The position numbers and the translations under genes are program-made. A DNA stretch of 64,000 bases from Paragordius varius (Eukaryota > Nematomorpha), in NCBI GenBank assembly GCA_964247055.1, contig OZ176052.1:6758001-6822000 (forward strand), given 5' to 3'. Positions 51,901 through 63,568 of the stretch are shown piece after piece. Positions within the stretch are counted from its first letter, which is position 1. Every line of letters begins with the position of its first letter. The notes below the pieces were generated by a model, which was given only the letters and a program-made list of their open reading frames with translations, did not search any database and was not told where the DNA came from.

Positions 51901-54900
51901 AATTAATTATCCCCAGAAAATCATTAGATTTACCAAAAGCAGATACTTTTTACAACCTTAAAGTAATAAATTATATATTTAAATTTATATATAAAAAACA
52001 TAAAAAACTTTTTCTTATGTGTTATGAAACCAAGTGCCTGAAGTGTCATGCTAAAAAATTCTCCAACTAAACTTTTTCGCTATATTTTTCAATCATAACT
52101 TATTTAGGTATATTTAAATTAAAGGTAACGCTTTTTTATTCCAGATTAACACGGCAATTAACTTGTAAGATATTTACATAATTGTATCCGGTTTATATTT
52201 TTGAAATTGATAAATTATCCAAATAAAAAACTTAGTTACTCATTATTATTTCTATAGGAAACAAAAAACATAACCCTTCTGCCTTCCAAAAAAATAAGTG
52301 GGCACATTTTTTGACAACTTAATATTGTCATTAACCAAATATTTATATTCACATTGCTAATATCCAATAAAATAAATCCGTAGAGAGGATTTGGGTGTAT
52401 CAACATAAAGAATCGGTCGACATTGTAACTATTAAATTTTTGAGATATCTAAAAAATATATATCAAACTCATAGAATAATTTTTGTATTTTATGCGGTTT
52501 GATGGGTAATGCTATAATATGTATTGCTATTTTATTAAGTTATTTCATCAAAGTTATTTTTACTTTTCTCTTCTAAATAATATAATAGACTATTAATGTT
52601 TGGGATTCGTACAAAAGCAAATTGATAATCGAAGGAAATCCTAAGAAGGCAATCAGACTGTTACCACTTTATAAACAGTAAAATAATTTTTATTATTAAA
52701 TCAATTTTCTCATACATCAGGGCATAATCTATTCATAATTTTGATAAAAATTAATAACTTTATGTAAAAATCATTTTGGAAGTTTAAACTTACAGATATT
52801 GGTAATATCTAAGGTGACCAGACGTCCCGCCTTTGGCGGGACAGTCCCGCTTTTTCACACTTTGTCCCGCTTCCCGCTACAATTTAAAATGTCCCGCTTT
52901 TTCACGATTATATAAAAAAAATTTTTTTTTAATACAAATAAATTTTTTTTATCCGTTTAAATTTTTTATCATTATATATCTTTAAAATCTATTCAATTTT
53001 AAATTAAAATTTTTTATTTTTAAATTAAAAATATTTATTTTTTTCGAATTTATACTATATGAATATACACTTTGCTTCCTACTACTACTGTCATCATTAT
53101 TAAAAAGACAAATTAATACCACAAATCGGTAGCTTACACGTTTATTTCAGAAAATTAAGGTAATATAATATTTACTATGCTAATATTTTAGTTATATTAC
53201 TTAACATTATTAAAAAGCCAAATTAATACCACAAATCGGTAGCTTAAAAGACAAATTGATACCACAAATCGGTACCTTACACATTAATTCCAGAAAATTA
53301 AGGTATTATACTAATAGTAGTTTATAAAAATGAGCACAAAAAGAGGTTGTAAATTCAACGATCAATTAATGAAAGATTTTCCTTTTATCAAAAAAACGAA
53401 GAATGAATCATCTGTTAAATGTCTTATATGCGAGGGGGAATTCACCCTAGCACATGGCGGCAAGCATGATATTACAAAGCATATGGAAATAGAAACATAA
53501 AAAATATTTAGATATGGCGGCATCATCTTACAAAATGAGCGATTTTTTTCGAAAAACCGCTTTTGGAGAGGAAGAAAAGAATTTGGCACTAACTGAGGGC
53601 GTGTTATCTTTTCACGCCGTTAATCACAATCATTCCTTTAGATCTATGGACTGTACCTCACAGGTTATTCGCACGTTATTCCATAAAAAATTTACATGTG
53701 CCCGTACAAAGGCTGAAGCCATTGTGTGCAATGTCCTTTCGCCACATGCATTTTCTGAAATACAAAAAGATTTGCTAAAAAATAATTTCTTATCCCTATA
53801 CTCTAATGCATCAAATCACCATGAAACAAAATTATTTCCCACTTTAATAAGATATTTTGATTCAGAAACCGGAGTAAAAATAAAATTTTAGATTTAATTT
53901 CTTTACCCGGTGAAAACTCCGAAATAATATTTACTTCAATAATGCATATTCTAGAAAAAAATAATTTAAAAGACAAAATTATCGCATATTGCGCTGACAA
54001 CACCAATACGAACTTTGATGGAAAAGCAAGGAGGGAACAAAAAATATTTTTCATATATTAACAGATAATCTTAATCATACATTATTGGCGTTGGATGTGC
54101 AGCGCATATAATACACAACGCTATTCTAACAGCTGCTGATTTGTTACCCCTAGATGTGGAAAATGTAGTTGTTAAAAATATATTCCTATTTTCATATCTA
54201 CACAGTACGTGTTGAAACGCTTAAAGAATTCTGTGAAAATGTAGAAGTTCAAAATCAAAAAATCCTTGGAAATTGTAAAACTCGTTGGTTAGCTTTTATA
54301 CCAGCTATCGAAAGAATTTTAAAAATGTATGATCCTTTAAAAATTTTTATCACAGGACAAATGTCCTACAACTTTAAAAAAGTTTTTTGAAACTGATTCT
54401 TCAAAAATATGGTTAGAATTCTTAATAATCAAGCTTCTCTCTTTCAAAATGTTATTAAATTTATAGAAGGCGACAAAATTTCGGCAATCGAATTAGCCAA
54501 TGAAGTCAGTAACCTAAAATTTCAATGTCAAGAACGGTTAGAAAATAATTTTATACCAATAATTATCCGCAATATAATAAATAATTTAGAAAAACAAGGC
54601 TTAATAAATCGCCAAGATATCCTGTACCATATAAAAATGTTTTATACAAACTGTAAAAATTATTTGGAAGACTGGACGACGTAATTCAATGAAATTGATC
54701 ATTTTCATTGGATAACATTAAAATCAGAATTTAATTGGTGCGATGTTCAAAAATCATTTGATTATATCTGTTCCCAAAAATTCTCAAAAAGTAATCTTTC
54801 AGAAAATGATCTTTGAAGAATCATTAGTTAAAAGATATATTAATAATGAAAAACTTAAATTATGGACAAAAGAAAAATATACAGTAGAAAAGAAATGGTT

Positions 54901-57900
54901 GGAAATATTTGAACATTTTGAATACATACAAAAATAGTTTAAAAATTTGTCACTATCTTTACCTGGAACAAACGCTGCTACTGAGCGCGTTTTTTCCACA
55001 GTAAATCAGGTGTGGACATCGGAAACATCAAATTTAAATGTTGAAACTTTAAAGGCCGTTTTATCTGTCAAATATAATTTGACAAATTCTTGTGAAAACT
55101 TCTACAATATTTTAAAAAATGATGACAAACTGCTAAAACGCATTCACTCAAACTATACCAAAGAATAAAATATTTTCTTATATTTATAAAGTTTTTATGT
55201 TAAAAAATAAACAAAATTACTTAAAATATTGTATAAGTCTTCATAATTTGTCAAATTATATTTGAACACATAAAATAGCTTTTATCTAACATTTAAATTT
55301 GATTCCGTGTCCTTACTTAATTTACTGTGGAAAAACGCGTTCAATAGTAGTGGTTAAAGATAATGCAAATTCTACTATAAAAATATTATTGTATGGAACA
55401 TTATTTGTTTAAAAAGGATTATTTTAACCATTTCTATCCTACGTATTTTTTTCTGTTGTTCATAATGTAAGTTTTCATTCAATATATTTATTTTGTAATG
55501 AGACTTCATAAAAAAGTATCATTGTGCACCGTCTTGTCTTCCAAATAATCGTTTCTGTTTGTATAAAACATTCTTATATTCTGGCTATTCATTGAGCCTT
55601 GTTTTTCTGGATGCTTTATAACGATTAGGTAATGGTATAAAATTATTTTCTAACCTTTTTTGACTTGGAATTTTGACCTTTGTCCTGTGATAAAAAATAG
55701 GATTCTAGGAGATCACATTTTTATAAATATTTCAATCGCTGGCAAAAGAGCTAACCAACAGTTCTACAATATCCAAGCATTTTAACATCTATATTTTCCC
55801 TATCCAGGGGTAACAAATCAGTAGCTGTTAGAATAGCGTTGTGTATCTACCAATGATGTTTTAATTAAGATTATTCGCTAAATTGTTAAAAATATTTTTT
55901 GTGCCGCTTTTTGCATCACCCAGCGCACTTTGTGATGATTTCGTCTTTATTATTTTTTTCTAGAATATTACTATCACTTCACCCTTTGTTCGTGCACATG
56001 TAAATTTATTGAATAAGGTACAAACAACCTGTAAGGTACAAATTTTTTTATATTTATAATGTATTTGTATTATAAATAAATATTACAATAAATTTTTTGT
56101 ATAAAAATTTTTGGTTGTACCCCCCAATGACCCCCCCCCCTTTTCTCAGATTTGTCCCGCTTTTTCCTTCAAAAAATCTGGTCACCTTAGTAATATCACA
56201 TATTATTTTGTAAGATTTTCAAATTAAACCTTTAGTTTGTGTCCTTAAAAGAATGAAAAAAAGCCGCGTTAACATGTTTCCGCTATAATAAAATAGTATT
56301 CAAAAAGAAATATGTACAAGTTTAGTCAAAATACAATGTTCTGCAAAGCGTATAAATTATAATATGCTGCATAATACAAAGTTGTATGAATGATGTCTTA
56401 ATATATATAATAAAATAAAAAACACCATTTTTACGCAAAAAAAATTTTAAATGTCAAATATTAAATTGCTTGTCTGTGTTTTATTTAATACAGATATTTT
56501 TTGGAGAAATTGCGAGAACAAGGCTTTACAATCACATTTGAATCAGTGCGTTTTTACGAACCTACCAAAGGAATTTTAAATTACACCACTTCACAATGCT
56601 GTTTTTATGTCACATTAAATGGGGTTGTTTTAGATACGTGGGAAACTTATCACGTTTTAACCAATTTGAGTATTTGGAGCTATTTCAACCACAATGGTGC
56701 CATTGGAATAGAAGTACTGCAACTTTTCTGTTTTAATATTATTTATTTATTTAATACTCTAACAGTTTCTAAGTGTTATTTTATGTCGATACCATTTACA
56801 ATTCAAATTCACTCTTAAACGATTCAAATGCACCCTTGAACATTTCATATTCACCCTCGAACAATTCAAATTCCCCCTCATATTATATGTTTTTTAAAAT
56901 TAAAAATACCTATATTTTTATATGATTCAAAAATAAACTTTTGTTTTAAATAAAAATAATACTAAAAAAATAATAATGAGTTATATTAGTTCAAAAATAC
57001 ATGATTTATTTTTACGGTGAATTTAAATGAAGAGTGAATTTGAATTGTTCGAGGGTGAATTTGAATTGTTAAAGGGGAAATTCGATATGTAAATGGTATA
57101 TAATAAAATTATTTATACTACACCTTGTATTTTTTAAAAGATGTGTATTAGTATTACTTTATCGTTTAAAGGTTATCAATTTCGTATTTGTTAATTTATT
57201 AAAATTGTAGAAATGCCATAATATTGAATCTACTCAAATGGAAAAAAACAATTGGTTGGTTTCCTTTATGGTGGGAACAATAGTTTTAGCATTTTGTGTT
57301 GCTGCAATCCTGATTGGAGTTATTGTTTCGTTCAAAACCAAGTCTAGTATTATTAGCGCAAATAGTTGATGTAGAGATGAATAAAATTAATTAGATATAA
57401 ATTATTTAAAAAAGTTTAAAAGATATTATTTTGGTTAATTTCATAATATGTGTACCATTTGTAATTGGATTAAAACATCTTCAAAAATTAGCAAAAAATA
57501 TTTTTGGAACCCATAACCGTTTTTTATATTAAAATTTTGTCGAAAGCCAAACCATATGTAATAAATGTGAATTGGAATCGGTACCAAAAACATTTCCGGT
57601 TTCAACCCATGGGCACAATAAGTAATATAAAAAGTGCGCTGTTATCGTATACTAAATAATTTTATTATCCTTTTATAAAAATAACGGTAGCCTGTTAGTC
57701 ACCGCATTGGAAAAAAGGATTATCCATTAATTAATAAAATATTTGCAATAGTAAAAAAATGACGCTACAAAATACTATAAACAGTTTTCTTAAATAATAT
57801 TTCGAGAGGAATGATGATTGTTTTAGTCTTTTTAAGATTTAGTCTTGTATAACTTAAACTATTATAACGCGAATTTTCGGTGGCTTTGAGGCTGCATCCA

Positions 57901-60900
57901 GGGTAATTTAAAAGACCTCGTTACGCTATGCACATTGGTAATCTCTGCATAAATGTTCCTGTAATTAAAATAAGCATACACATTTACCATATTTGCTTGG
58001 TATAATCCTTAATTTTACATAAGATGTGGCTTTTGGGACTTAATCGAAAATAGACTCTTATTTATCTATAAAATACTTGGTTTTTAAATCTTTAAATATT
58101 AGTTAATAATTAATTGTAAAATATCTGGTTTATGAAAAAAACTTTTTAATTTTTAATGTTTTATTTTTAAATAATATTTTCCTTAACTTTTTAAATAAAA
58201 AATATCTGGTAACAAAAAAGATGTCGATTAGATTTAGACCAAGGGTGTCAAAAATAAATGACTTGGCGGGCCGCATGTGGAAAATACATGGGCATTAACC
58301 AATACTTTATTAGATTTTATACCTAAGACTGTCTATTTATCAAGGGAAAAGGGTGTAACAGACCCACATCGCCACTGCCTACTATACCCAAATAGTGGTT
58401 CAGTGAAAGCTCCTAGTTGCGTTGAGTATGGGGATAAGTCTAAGGATATAATGATTTATAGATATAGACATATAATTAATGATGTTTGCATTTATGGTAA
58501 AGAGAGTAAGTTTATATATGTGGTAAAAAGTGATGTTTAGGTTTCAAGTGGTAAATAATGTCATTAGTGTGTTGGTCAACTTAGATATTTCTTCATATTT
58601 GGGTGTAAATGTGTCACTGGTTTAGGCCTAGTAGGGTCAGTATCTGGGCCTATGGATAATTGTCGGGGTTCTCTGTTGGTTGCCTTTCTTCTGGCCTCAC
58701 GCCTTCGCGCTCTAGCTCTCTCAAAGCGACGTAAACGCTTTCGTTCTCTTTTGCCTTTATATAACCGATTTCTTTTTTCGATGAGTTCATTCTTTATTTC
58801 ACCGCTCAGAGGTTTCCAGGTCCTACTCAACACTGTATTAATGAATCTGTCATCGGATAATCCCACGCGACTCATGAATAGTGCAATTCTTCCATAACAT
58901 GATCGTCTGTAATTCCAGTCGTTATCCAAGTTCCATTTCAATGCCAAGAGGGCTCTTAGAGTTATGCCGGATTTGGTAGGCCTATTATGTTCAGACCGGC
59001 TAGGATGGCCAGTTTTATAGGAAGCATCATTGTTTACTGTGGAGGTATCAGGTGGGCAATTGAAAATATTTGACAGCGTGTATGTATCGCCAGTGATGCG
59101 TCGAAGGCATTTATTTATGAAAACCTGTATTTTTCGGGTGTATATGCGTTAAACGCCATATTGAAAAACCATATGTTATGCAGGGGATAACCAGGCATTT
59201 GAAGATTTTTAGTTTAAATTTTTTCCTATTTTTTTGGATTGCCACAGGCCTCCAAGTCCCTTAGAGATTAGGTTCGCCATGCCTAATCTATTAGGACAAC
59301 ATTCCACGAACCAACCCTGATTATATATCTCGATGCCCAGGTAGCGAAAGCTACTAACAACATCGATTTTGCCATAATCTAGGGTAGTGAGAGTCTGTCG
59401 TATTCTCCCGTCTCCATTGCTTTGGTTTTGGAGAAGCTTGTTGATTGATTCATTTTGAGTGGTTCATTTTTTATTAAGTGCTGATTGTAGCAAATATTCT
59501 GAGTCCATGAGTTACAGAGATCATCCGCATAAAGGATGAACAATTTTTTGTTGATTAGTATGTATAACTTATGGATAATTTCATTAATTGCTAAGTTGAA
59601 CAATTTAGGGGACAGCGAACATTCCTGTTTAAGCCTCTCACAGGGTGAATGTAGTCCGACTAAGTGTTCTCGAGGCTGACCCGACACCTTGTGTGAGTAA
59701 TTAAGTGTACCATAAAGTTTTTTATTTCATCCGTAATTAAGGTTTCTACAAGCTGACAATATGATCCCCGTCTATCAGGTCAAATGCCTTCTTGATGTCG
59801 ACAAAGCTGATGCAGATGGGGTGGTATAGGCTTCTACTTTTTTCTATGTATATATTGAGTGCACTGAAAAGGTCAGTGGTTCCGCGGCCCTTTCGAAAAC
59901 CACATATAGCGTAGTGTAGCGTGTCAACTATTTCTTTTAGTGAATAGAGCGCAATATTAGCAAGCACTTTTTAGACAACTATTTACTTTAACATTTTTGG
60001 TAGTTCATTGCCGAAATTCGTAAATATATATCAAAAAATTAGTTTAAGAAAATATTTTTTCTAAAATTTCGTTTTTGTATTATTCTCGTGGGCCGCAGAA
60101 AAATTTTGGAGGGCCGCCAACCCTGATTTAGACTCAAAATGCATAAAAAATGAATCTGAAATCAATTTTTGGTTTTGAAATCGCTTTGAGGTGGAATAGA
60201 CATTAAAATAATGGAGTCATATACTACCTGCATACCGCAAAGCTCATATTGGATTTTGTTTTTATAAATTTTAGAATCATTTATTATGTTGAAGAAAATT
60301 TGGATAAACAAGTTAAGAAGATAAGAGCAAAGGATATTAATAAACATTACACGCAAGTTTTCAACGATTTTGATCTTCAACAGCGCAAAAAAGAGGCATA
60401 TGAATGGCAGGTTTTTATAACTTATTAATCTAATATTTTTACATAAATATGCCAATGGGTCAAAAATGTAATTTTTGAATTTTTAGTGCAAATCCTTAGT
60501 TTTAGCCAAAAAATTTGGTAAATCACTCATTAAAAGTGATTATAAATAATGGTAATAAGAATTGAAATTTGCAAATTAATATATTATTATACCAAAACCC
60601 ATGTTTTGTTTGACTATGTATCTATATTATAAATTTATTATTACAATTCTATTATATTTTAGAAGCTTTATTTATTGGTAAAAACATCAAACATAAGATT
60701 ATTTTTAATTTATAACATTGCTGGAAGCTAATTTTTTTTCAAAAAATTTTATAACTACATTTTTTACCAAAAATTTGACGCAATATGTTATATAATTTTG
60801 GGTCAGCGCATAAACCTCTAAAGAATCAAATTTAAATAAAATGTCCTGCATCCGAAAGAGTGTAGTTTGACGGCCTATTATTATAGAAACAAATGCAAAA

Positions 60901-61811
60901 ACTAAAATGCGTCACAGCTGATTTTTCGTACAACATTTTTTTCATCCAAACGCAACATTTTTTTCCATCAAATGCCACATTTTTTCATCCAAACGCAATT
61001 TTTTTCAGTTGTCTATACTTGAAAAATGTTGCATTTGCTTGAAAAAATGTAGTATTTGGTTGAAATAATGTTGGCTTTTTGGTAAAAATGTTGCGTTTGA
61101 TTGAAAAATTTACGTTGTAAAGATATTGCTTTTGACTGAAAATTGGTATAATAGTCATACTTTTACATGTCAAAAACACCATAATTATAAATAACATGTA
61201 CCCAATGTCTCCAATTTTATTACAAAAAATATTTTTGGCGTCATTTTGGCTGTTGAAAGTATCGCAAAAGCTTTAACTAAAAACTTTTTAAAAATATATG
61301 GTATGTATATAATCTTTTGTAATTAAATGTCTTATTTTATGACTTTTCAAAGTTACGGTAATTTCTAGTAAGCAAGGTTAAGTTTGGAAGTTTCATTTTT
61401 TTAATTTTGAAACTAGTCAATTTAAGGGTAAGTTATAATTATTTTGTTTATTTTCTTGAGTGTTTTTATAATGATGCTAATCCCATATTTTAATTTTTCT
61501 GTTTTATGTGCATAAATATAATATTTCGCTCAATTGTGTTAGAGATGAAAATTTATGAACACTAAACCAAAGCTTTCACATTTTGATATAATTAGCAGAA
61601 TCTCTTGATATTCTTCAAAATAATTTCTGAAGCTGCATTATTCTTTTACCTATTAAAGTGACCCAAAAAGTAATGACAGACCCAAACCTGACATCATAAT
61701 TTTAATATGTATATATATTTTTAGGAAGACATTGTTGAATTTGATGATAAGAAACTTAATCTACAACAATCTGATATACAGCCAAGTTATTACGAAATAT
61801 GCAGAAATTAA
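44068..61811 (+). CDS. cadherin, single-pass membrane protein
   Basis: Exons in phase: 44068-44287, 44638-44795, 45143-45251, 45435-45743, 46116-46291, 46668-46882, 46977-47142, 48159-48342, 48738-49051, 49475-49771, 49965-50066, 50268-50391, 51076-51381, 51622-51962, 52589-52677, 56494-56713, 57211-57341, 60275-60410 and 61725-61811, giving about 1227 aa. A hydrophobic N-terminus acts as signal sequence. Calcium-binding cadherin motifs are clear: DINDNPP at 313, LDRE at 411, DVNDNPP at 458, AYDYDD at 490, DINDNIP at 740 and ATDSD at 774. The N-terminal 260 residues and the region after 800 are divergent. One membrane segment spans 1125-1151. If exon 17 is not spliced, translation stops at 57369 and leaves an 11-residue tail (1162 aa). 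The last two exons would give a charged tail of about 76 residues without a recognisable catenin site. It should act in cell adhesion or recognition. An AATAAA at 61824 follows the stop. Confidence 0.88.
52810..56189 (+). mobile_element. hAT DNA transposon, decayed
   Basis: The terminal inverted repeats are TAAGGTGACCAGA at both ends, and the 8-bp target duplication GTAATATC is perfect (52802-52809 and 56190-56197). GTCCCGC motifs cluster inside both ends. A motif ACAAATCGGTA repeats three times between about 53120 and 53275. The transposase reads left to right: a BED-type zinc finger (CLIC..HGGKHDITKH) from 53330, the body from 53500, and the hAT dimerisation segment LPGTNAATERVFS near 54960-55168. 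The frame changes several times and internal stops occur, so it is dead. It sits in intron 15 of the cadherin gene. Part of the right arm is an antisense copy of the transposase (about 55700-56010). Confidence 0.93.
56789..57099. repeat. palindromic MITE in cadherin intron 16
   Basis: Both ends carry ATACCATTTACA in inverted orientation. Both arms are built from diverged copies of a unit like GAACAATTCAAATTCACCCTC. The middle is AT-rich. One end of a second copy lies at about 42412-42466. It is non-coding. Confidence 0.7.
58240..60125. mobile_element. hAT-type element with a LINE inside
   Basis: The ends read CAAGGGTGTCAAA and, inverted, CAGGGTTGGCGGCCC. They are flanked by a perfect 8-bp duplication ATTTAGAC (58232-58239 and 60126-60133). 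Only about 70 bp at the left and 150 bp at the right belong to the element itself. The rest is LINE sequence. The intact duplication spans the whole composite, so the LINE came in after the hAT element, or the pair was carried together. It lies in the intron before the cadherin tail exons. Confidence 0.82.
58310..59970 (-). mobile_element. LINE, 5'-truncated reverse transcriptase
   Basis: Minus-strand frames give reverse-transcriptase motifs in order: CGFRKGRGTTDL and VDIKKAFDLID (frame at 59967-59746), then LSPKLFNLAINE and LFILYADDLC (59687-59379), then RYLGIEIYNQGWF near 59350 and an ITYGFSIW segment near 59170. The last frame, 58947-58576, is a basic C-terminus. The endonuclease domain is missing, so the copy is 5'-truncated. 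Frame changes between the segments show it is inactive, though it is better preserved than the LINE at 20240-21010. The motif set suggests an RTE-like or related clade, which I cannot settle. Confidence 0.85.
60925..61150. repeat. inverted minisatellite
   Basis: Up to about 61010 a unit like CAACATTTTTTCATCCAAACG repeats three to four times. From about 61018 the same unit runs in the opposite direction (TTGAAAAAATGTTGCATTTG) another four to five times. The result is a head-to-head minisatellite that could fold back on itself. It lies in the last cadherin intron. Confidence 0.75.
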
Positions 61812-61823
61812 TTTTTAAATATA

Positions 61824-61829
61824 AATAAA
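61824..61829 (+). other. putative polyadenylation signal of the cadherin gene
   Basis: AATAAA lies 13 nt after the stop codon of the last exon. In such AT-rich DNA the hexamer is common, so this is weak evidence on its own. Confidence 0.3.
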
Positions 61830-61985
61830 TTATTTTCCTTTTTACTGATAATATATATTGTTATATTGTCAATTTTTTGAACAGCTGATCATGAAATAAT
61901 TTTTTGTGCAAACGTTCTGTTGCTTCGGATTATATCCTAAATATATTTGTTAACAAAGCTATTATTATATCGATACCAAAAATAC

Positions 61986-62237
61986 TTATAACTTGCAGAG
62001 GCATTTCTTATCTCCTTCATTAATTATTACGTCCCGTCTAATCTTAGATAATTTGGATCCATTTTTATAGAAAAATATATTTTTTTCATTGGTAAAATTT
62101 GTCGATATTAATATGCCAGGAGTTTCAATGCAATAAGACATGCCATTTATTGAATAAATTTTCATTATAAATACAAAAATGTAAAATTCAGCGATGATTC
62201 GTTTAATTGTTTTGAATTTCCTAGAAAAATTATTCAT
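61986..62237 (-). CDS. hypothetical small membrane or secreted protein, 83 aa
   Basis: The single frame starts at the ATG at 62237, with an in-frame stop just upstream, and ends only 175 bp from the cadherin stop on the other strand. The product has a basic N-terminus, then a hydrophobic run (FYIFVFIMKIYSI), then a polar part with one N-x-T site and a CLCKL ending. It could be a small signal-anchored protein or a chance frame. I recognise no family. Apart from this frame, 61812-62950 shows nothing recognisable. Confidence 0.3.
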   Translation of the reverse strand: MNNFSRKFKTIKRIIAEFYIFVFIMKIYSINGMSYCIETPGILISTNFTNEKNIFFYKNGSKLSKIRRDVIINEGDKKCLCKL

Positions 62238-62950
62238 CAATTACGATAATACCTATTATTGTTATTTTTTAACAATTGGATATGTAAGTATAAGCGCGAT
62301 TGGTAACATATATTATACAAAGTAAACAAATAAATTTTTGATTGCTGAGGCACCCATTTTATCTATATAGTAGTTTATTGCGATATTTTATAAATGGTGC
62401 TAGTATTTATCCATCTAATTCTTTTTATCTCTAAATGGGCAGGTATTCATTATGTCTTATATACAATTTATAATAATATTGTTTATTAAAAAAATATGTT
62501 AACCCAATTAGTGGCATAGGTGTCATAATTTTAAAGATTTATTTATTAAAAATTTTTGCCTGAGTAAATTATTGGAATCAATAAAAAAGAGGTGTGATTT
62601 TTTTGAATTTTTATATTACATTGGAACTGAACTTAATTGATATCCCTTGTGAAATGTTTTAATGCTGTGATCAATTCAGTTTATTTTATTTAGAGATATC
62701 TTTATAAAATTTAATTCATTTCTGATAAAAAATCATAAACATTACGCAATTGTAGTAATTATCAAATGCTATTACGACCCTTTTTATAACTTAATATGTT
62801 AATAACAGTGATTGATTGGAGCTAAAACTATTTTTATATATTAAATAAGTTATACTCATTACAAAAGGTAAAATAATTTTAAAACGGTTCCTAAACATAG
62901 GGTGTTGCCTTCAATCCGTGATTTTTTGCTTTAATTTTTAAAACATTTAG

Positions 62951-63568
62951 GCATTTAAATAAAGCAATAGTGACTAATGCACCCAACTCGGGCACAATAC
63001 GTACATATGCATTGGGTCAAACCCCAAAACTGCCATTTTACTATCATCAAGATAAAAATTATAATATTATGTACTGATTGGATATTTAAGGGCAATGTTT
63101 GAAGTGAATAAGCATCACTCAGTAAGCGTAATATATAAAATTTATAGCAGGTCGCCAAACGTAAACTAGTTTATATGGAAATATACCATGTAAATGAAAA
63201 GGTAAAACTTAAATACCATTTAATAATATATTTATCTTTTGATTTAGAATCATCCATATTTAATTCGGATTTTTTGTGTGCCCTATCACCCAAAACTACG
63301 CTCACCCATCAAACGACTGATTTTATTACAAAAAAAGATATCCCTAAAGTTATTTCCGTTCAAAATAATAATGTAGATAAACATTTCATTTATTGTTGAC
63401 GTAAGCAAGCAAACACTCGCTACTAGAAATATAAACATTAGGATACCATTAAATGTAAGTGAATGTAAAAGGCTTGATCCCTTGTTAAAATGGTTACAGA
63501 CGCAACATATTAGTTTCAACGCCACACCCGTAAGTGTTTTATTTGAATATGCCAATTATGCTTTTTAG
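62951..63568 (+). CDS. unidentified gene, 3' exons
   Basis: Four exons join in phase: 62951-63070, 63091-63160, 63202-63348 and 63377-63568, separated by introns of 20, 41 and 28 nt. They encode about 175 residues ending in a stop. Without removing these introns every frame is closed. The segments alternate hydrophobic and polar residues as in beta-sheet (for example INISFIVDVSKQ and NINIRIPLN), with a later helix-like KRLDPLLKWLQT. There is no start codon, so 5' exons are missing. I could not find them between 61812 and 62950. A GTAAGT at 63533 could be a further donor but is not needed. The family is not recognised. Two minus-strand frames over the same span are taken as shadows. Confidence 0.45.

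Noticed and set aside
58652-58897. 81-codon plus-strand open frame
   Set aside because: It is antisense to the basic C-terminal frame of the LINE at 58576-58947.
63286-63555. 89-codon minus-strand frame with hydrophobic stretches
   Set aside because: It overlaps the plus-strand exons at 63202-63568, which are linked by phase-matched introns. The hydrophobic look can arise from AT-rich antisense sequence. I cannot fully exclude it.
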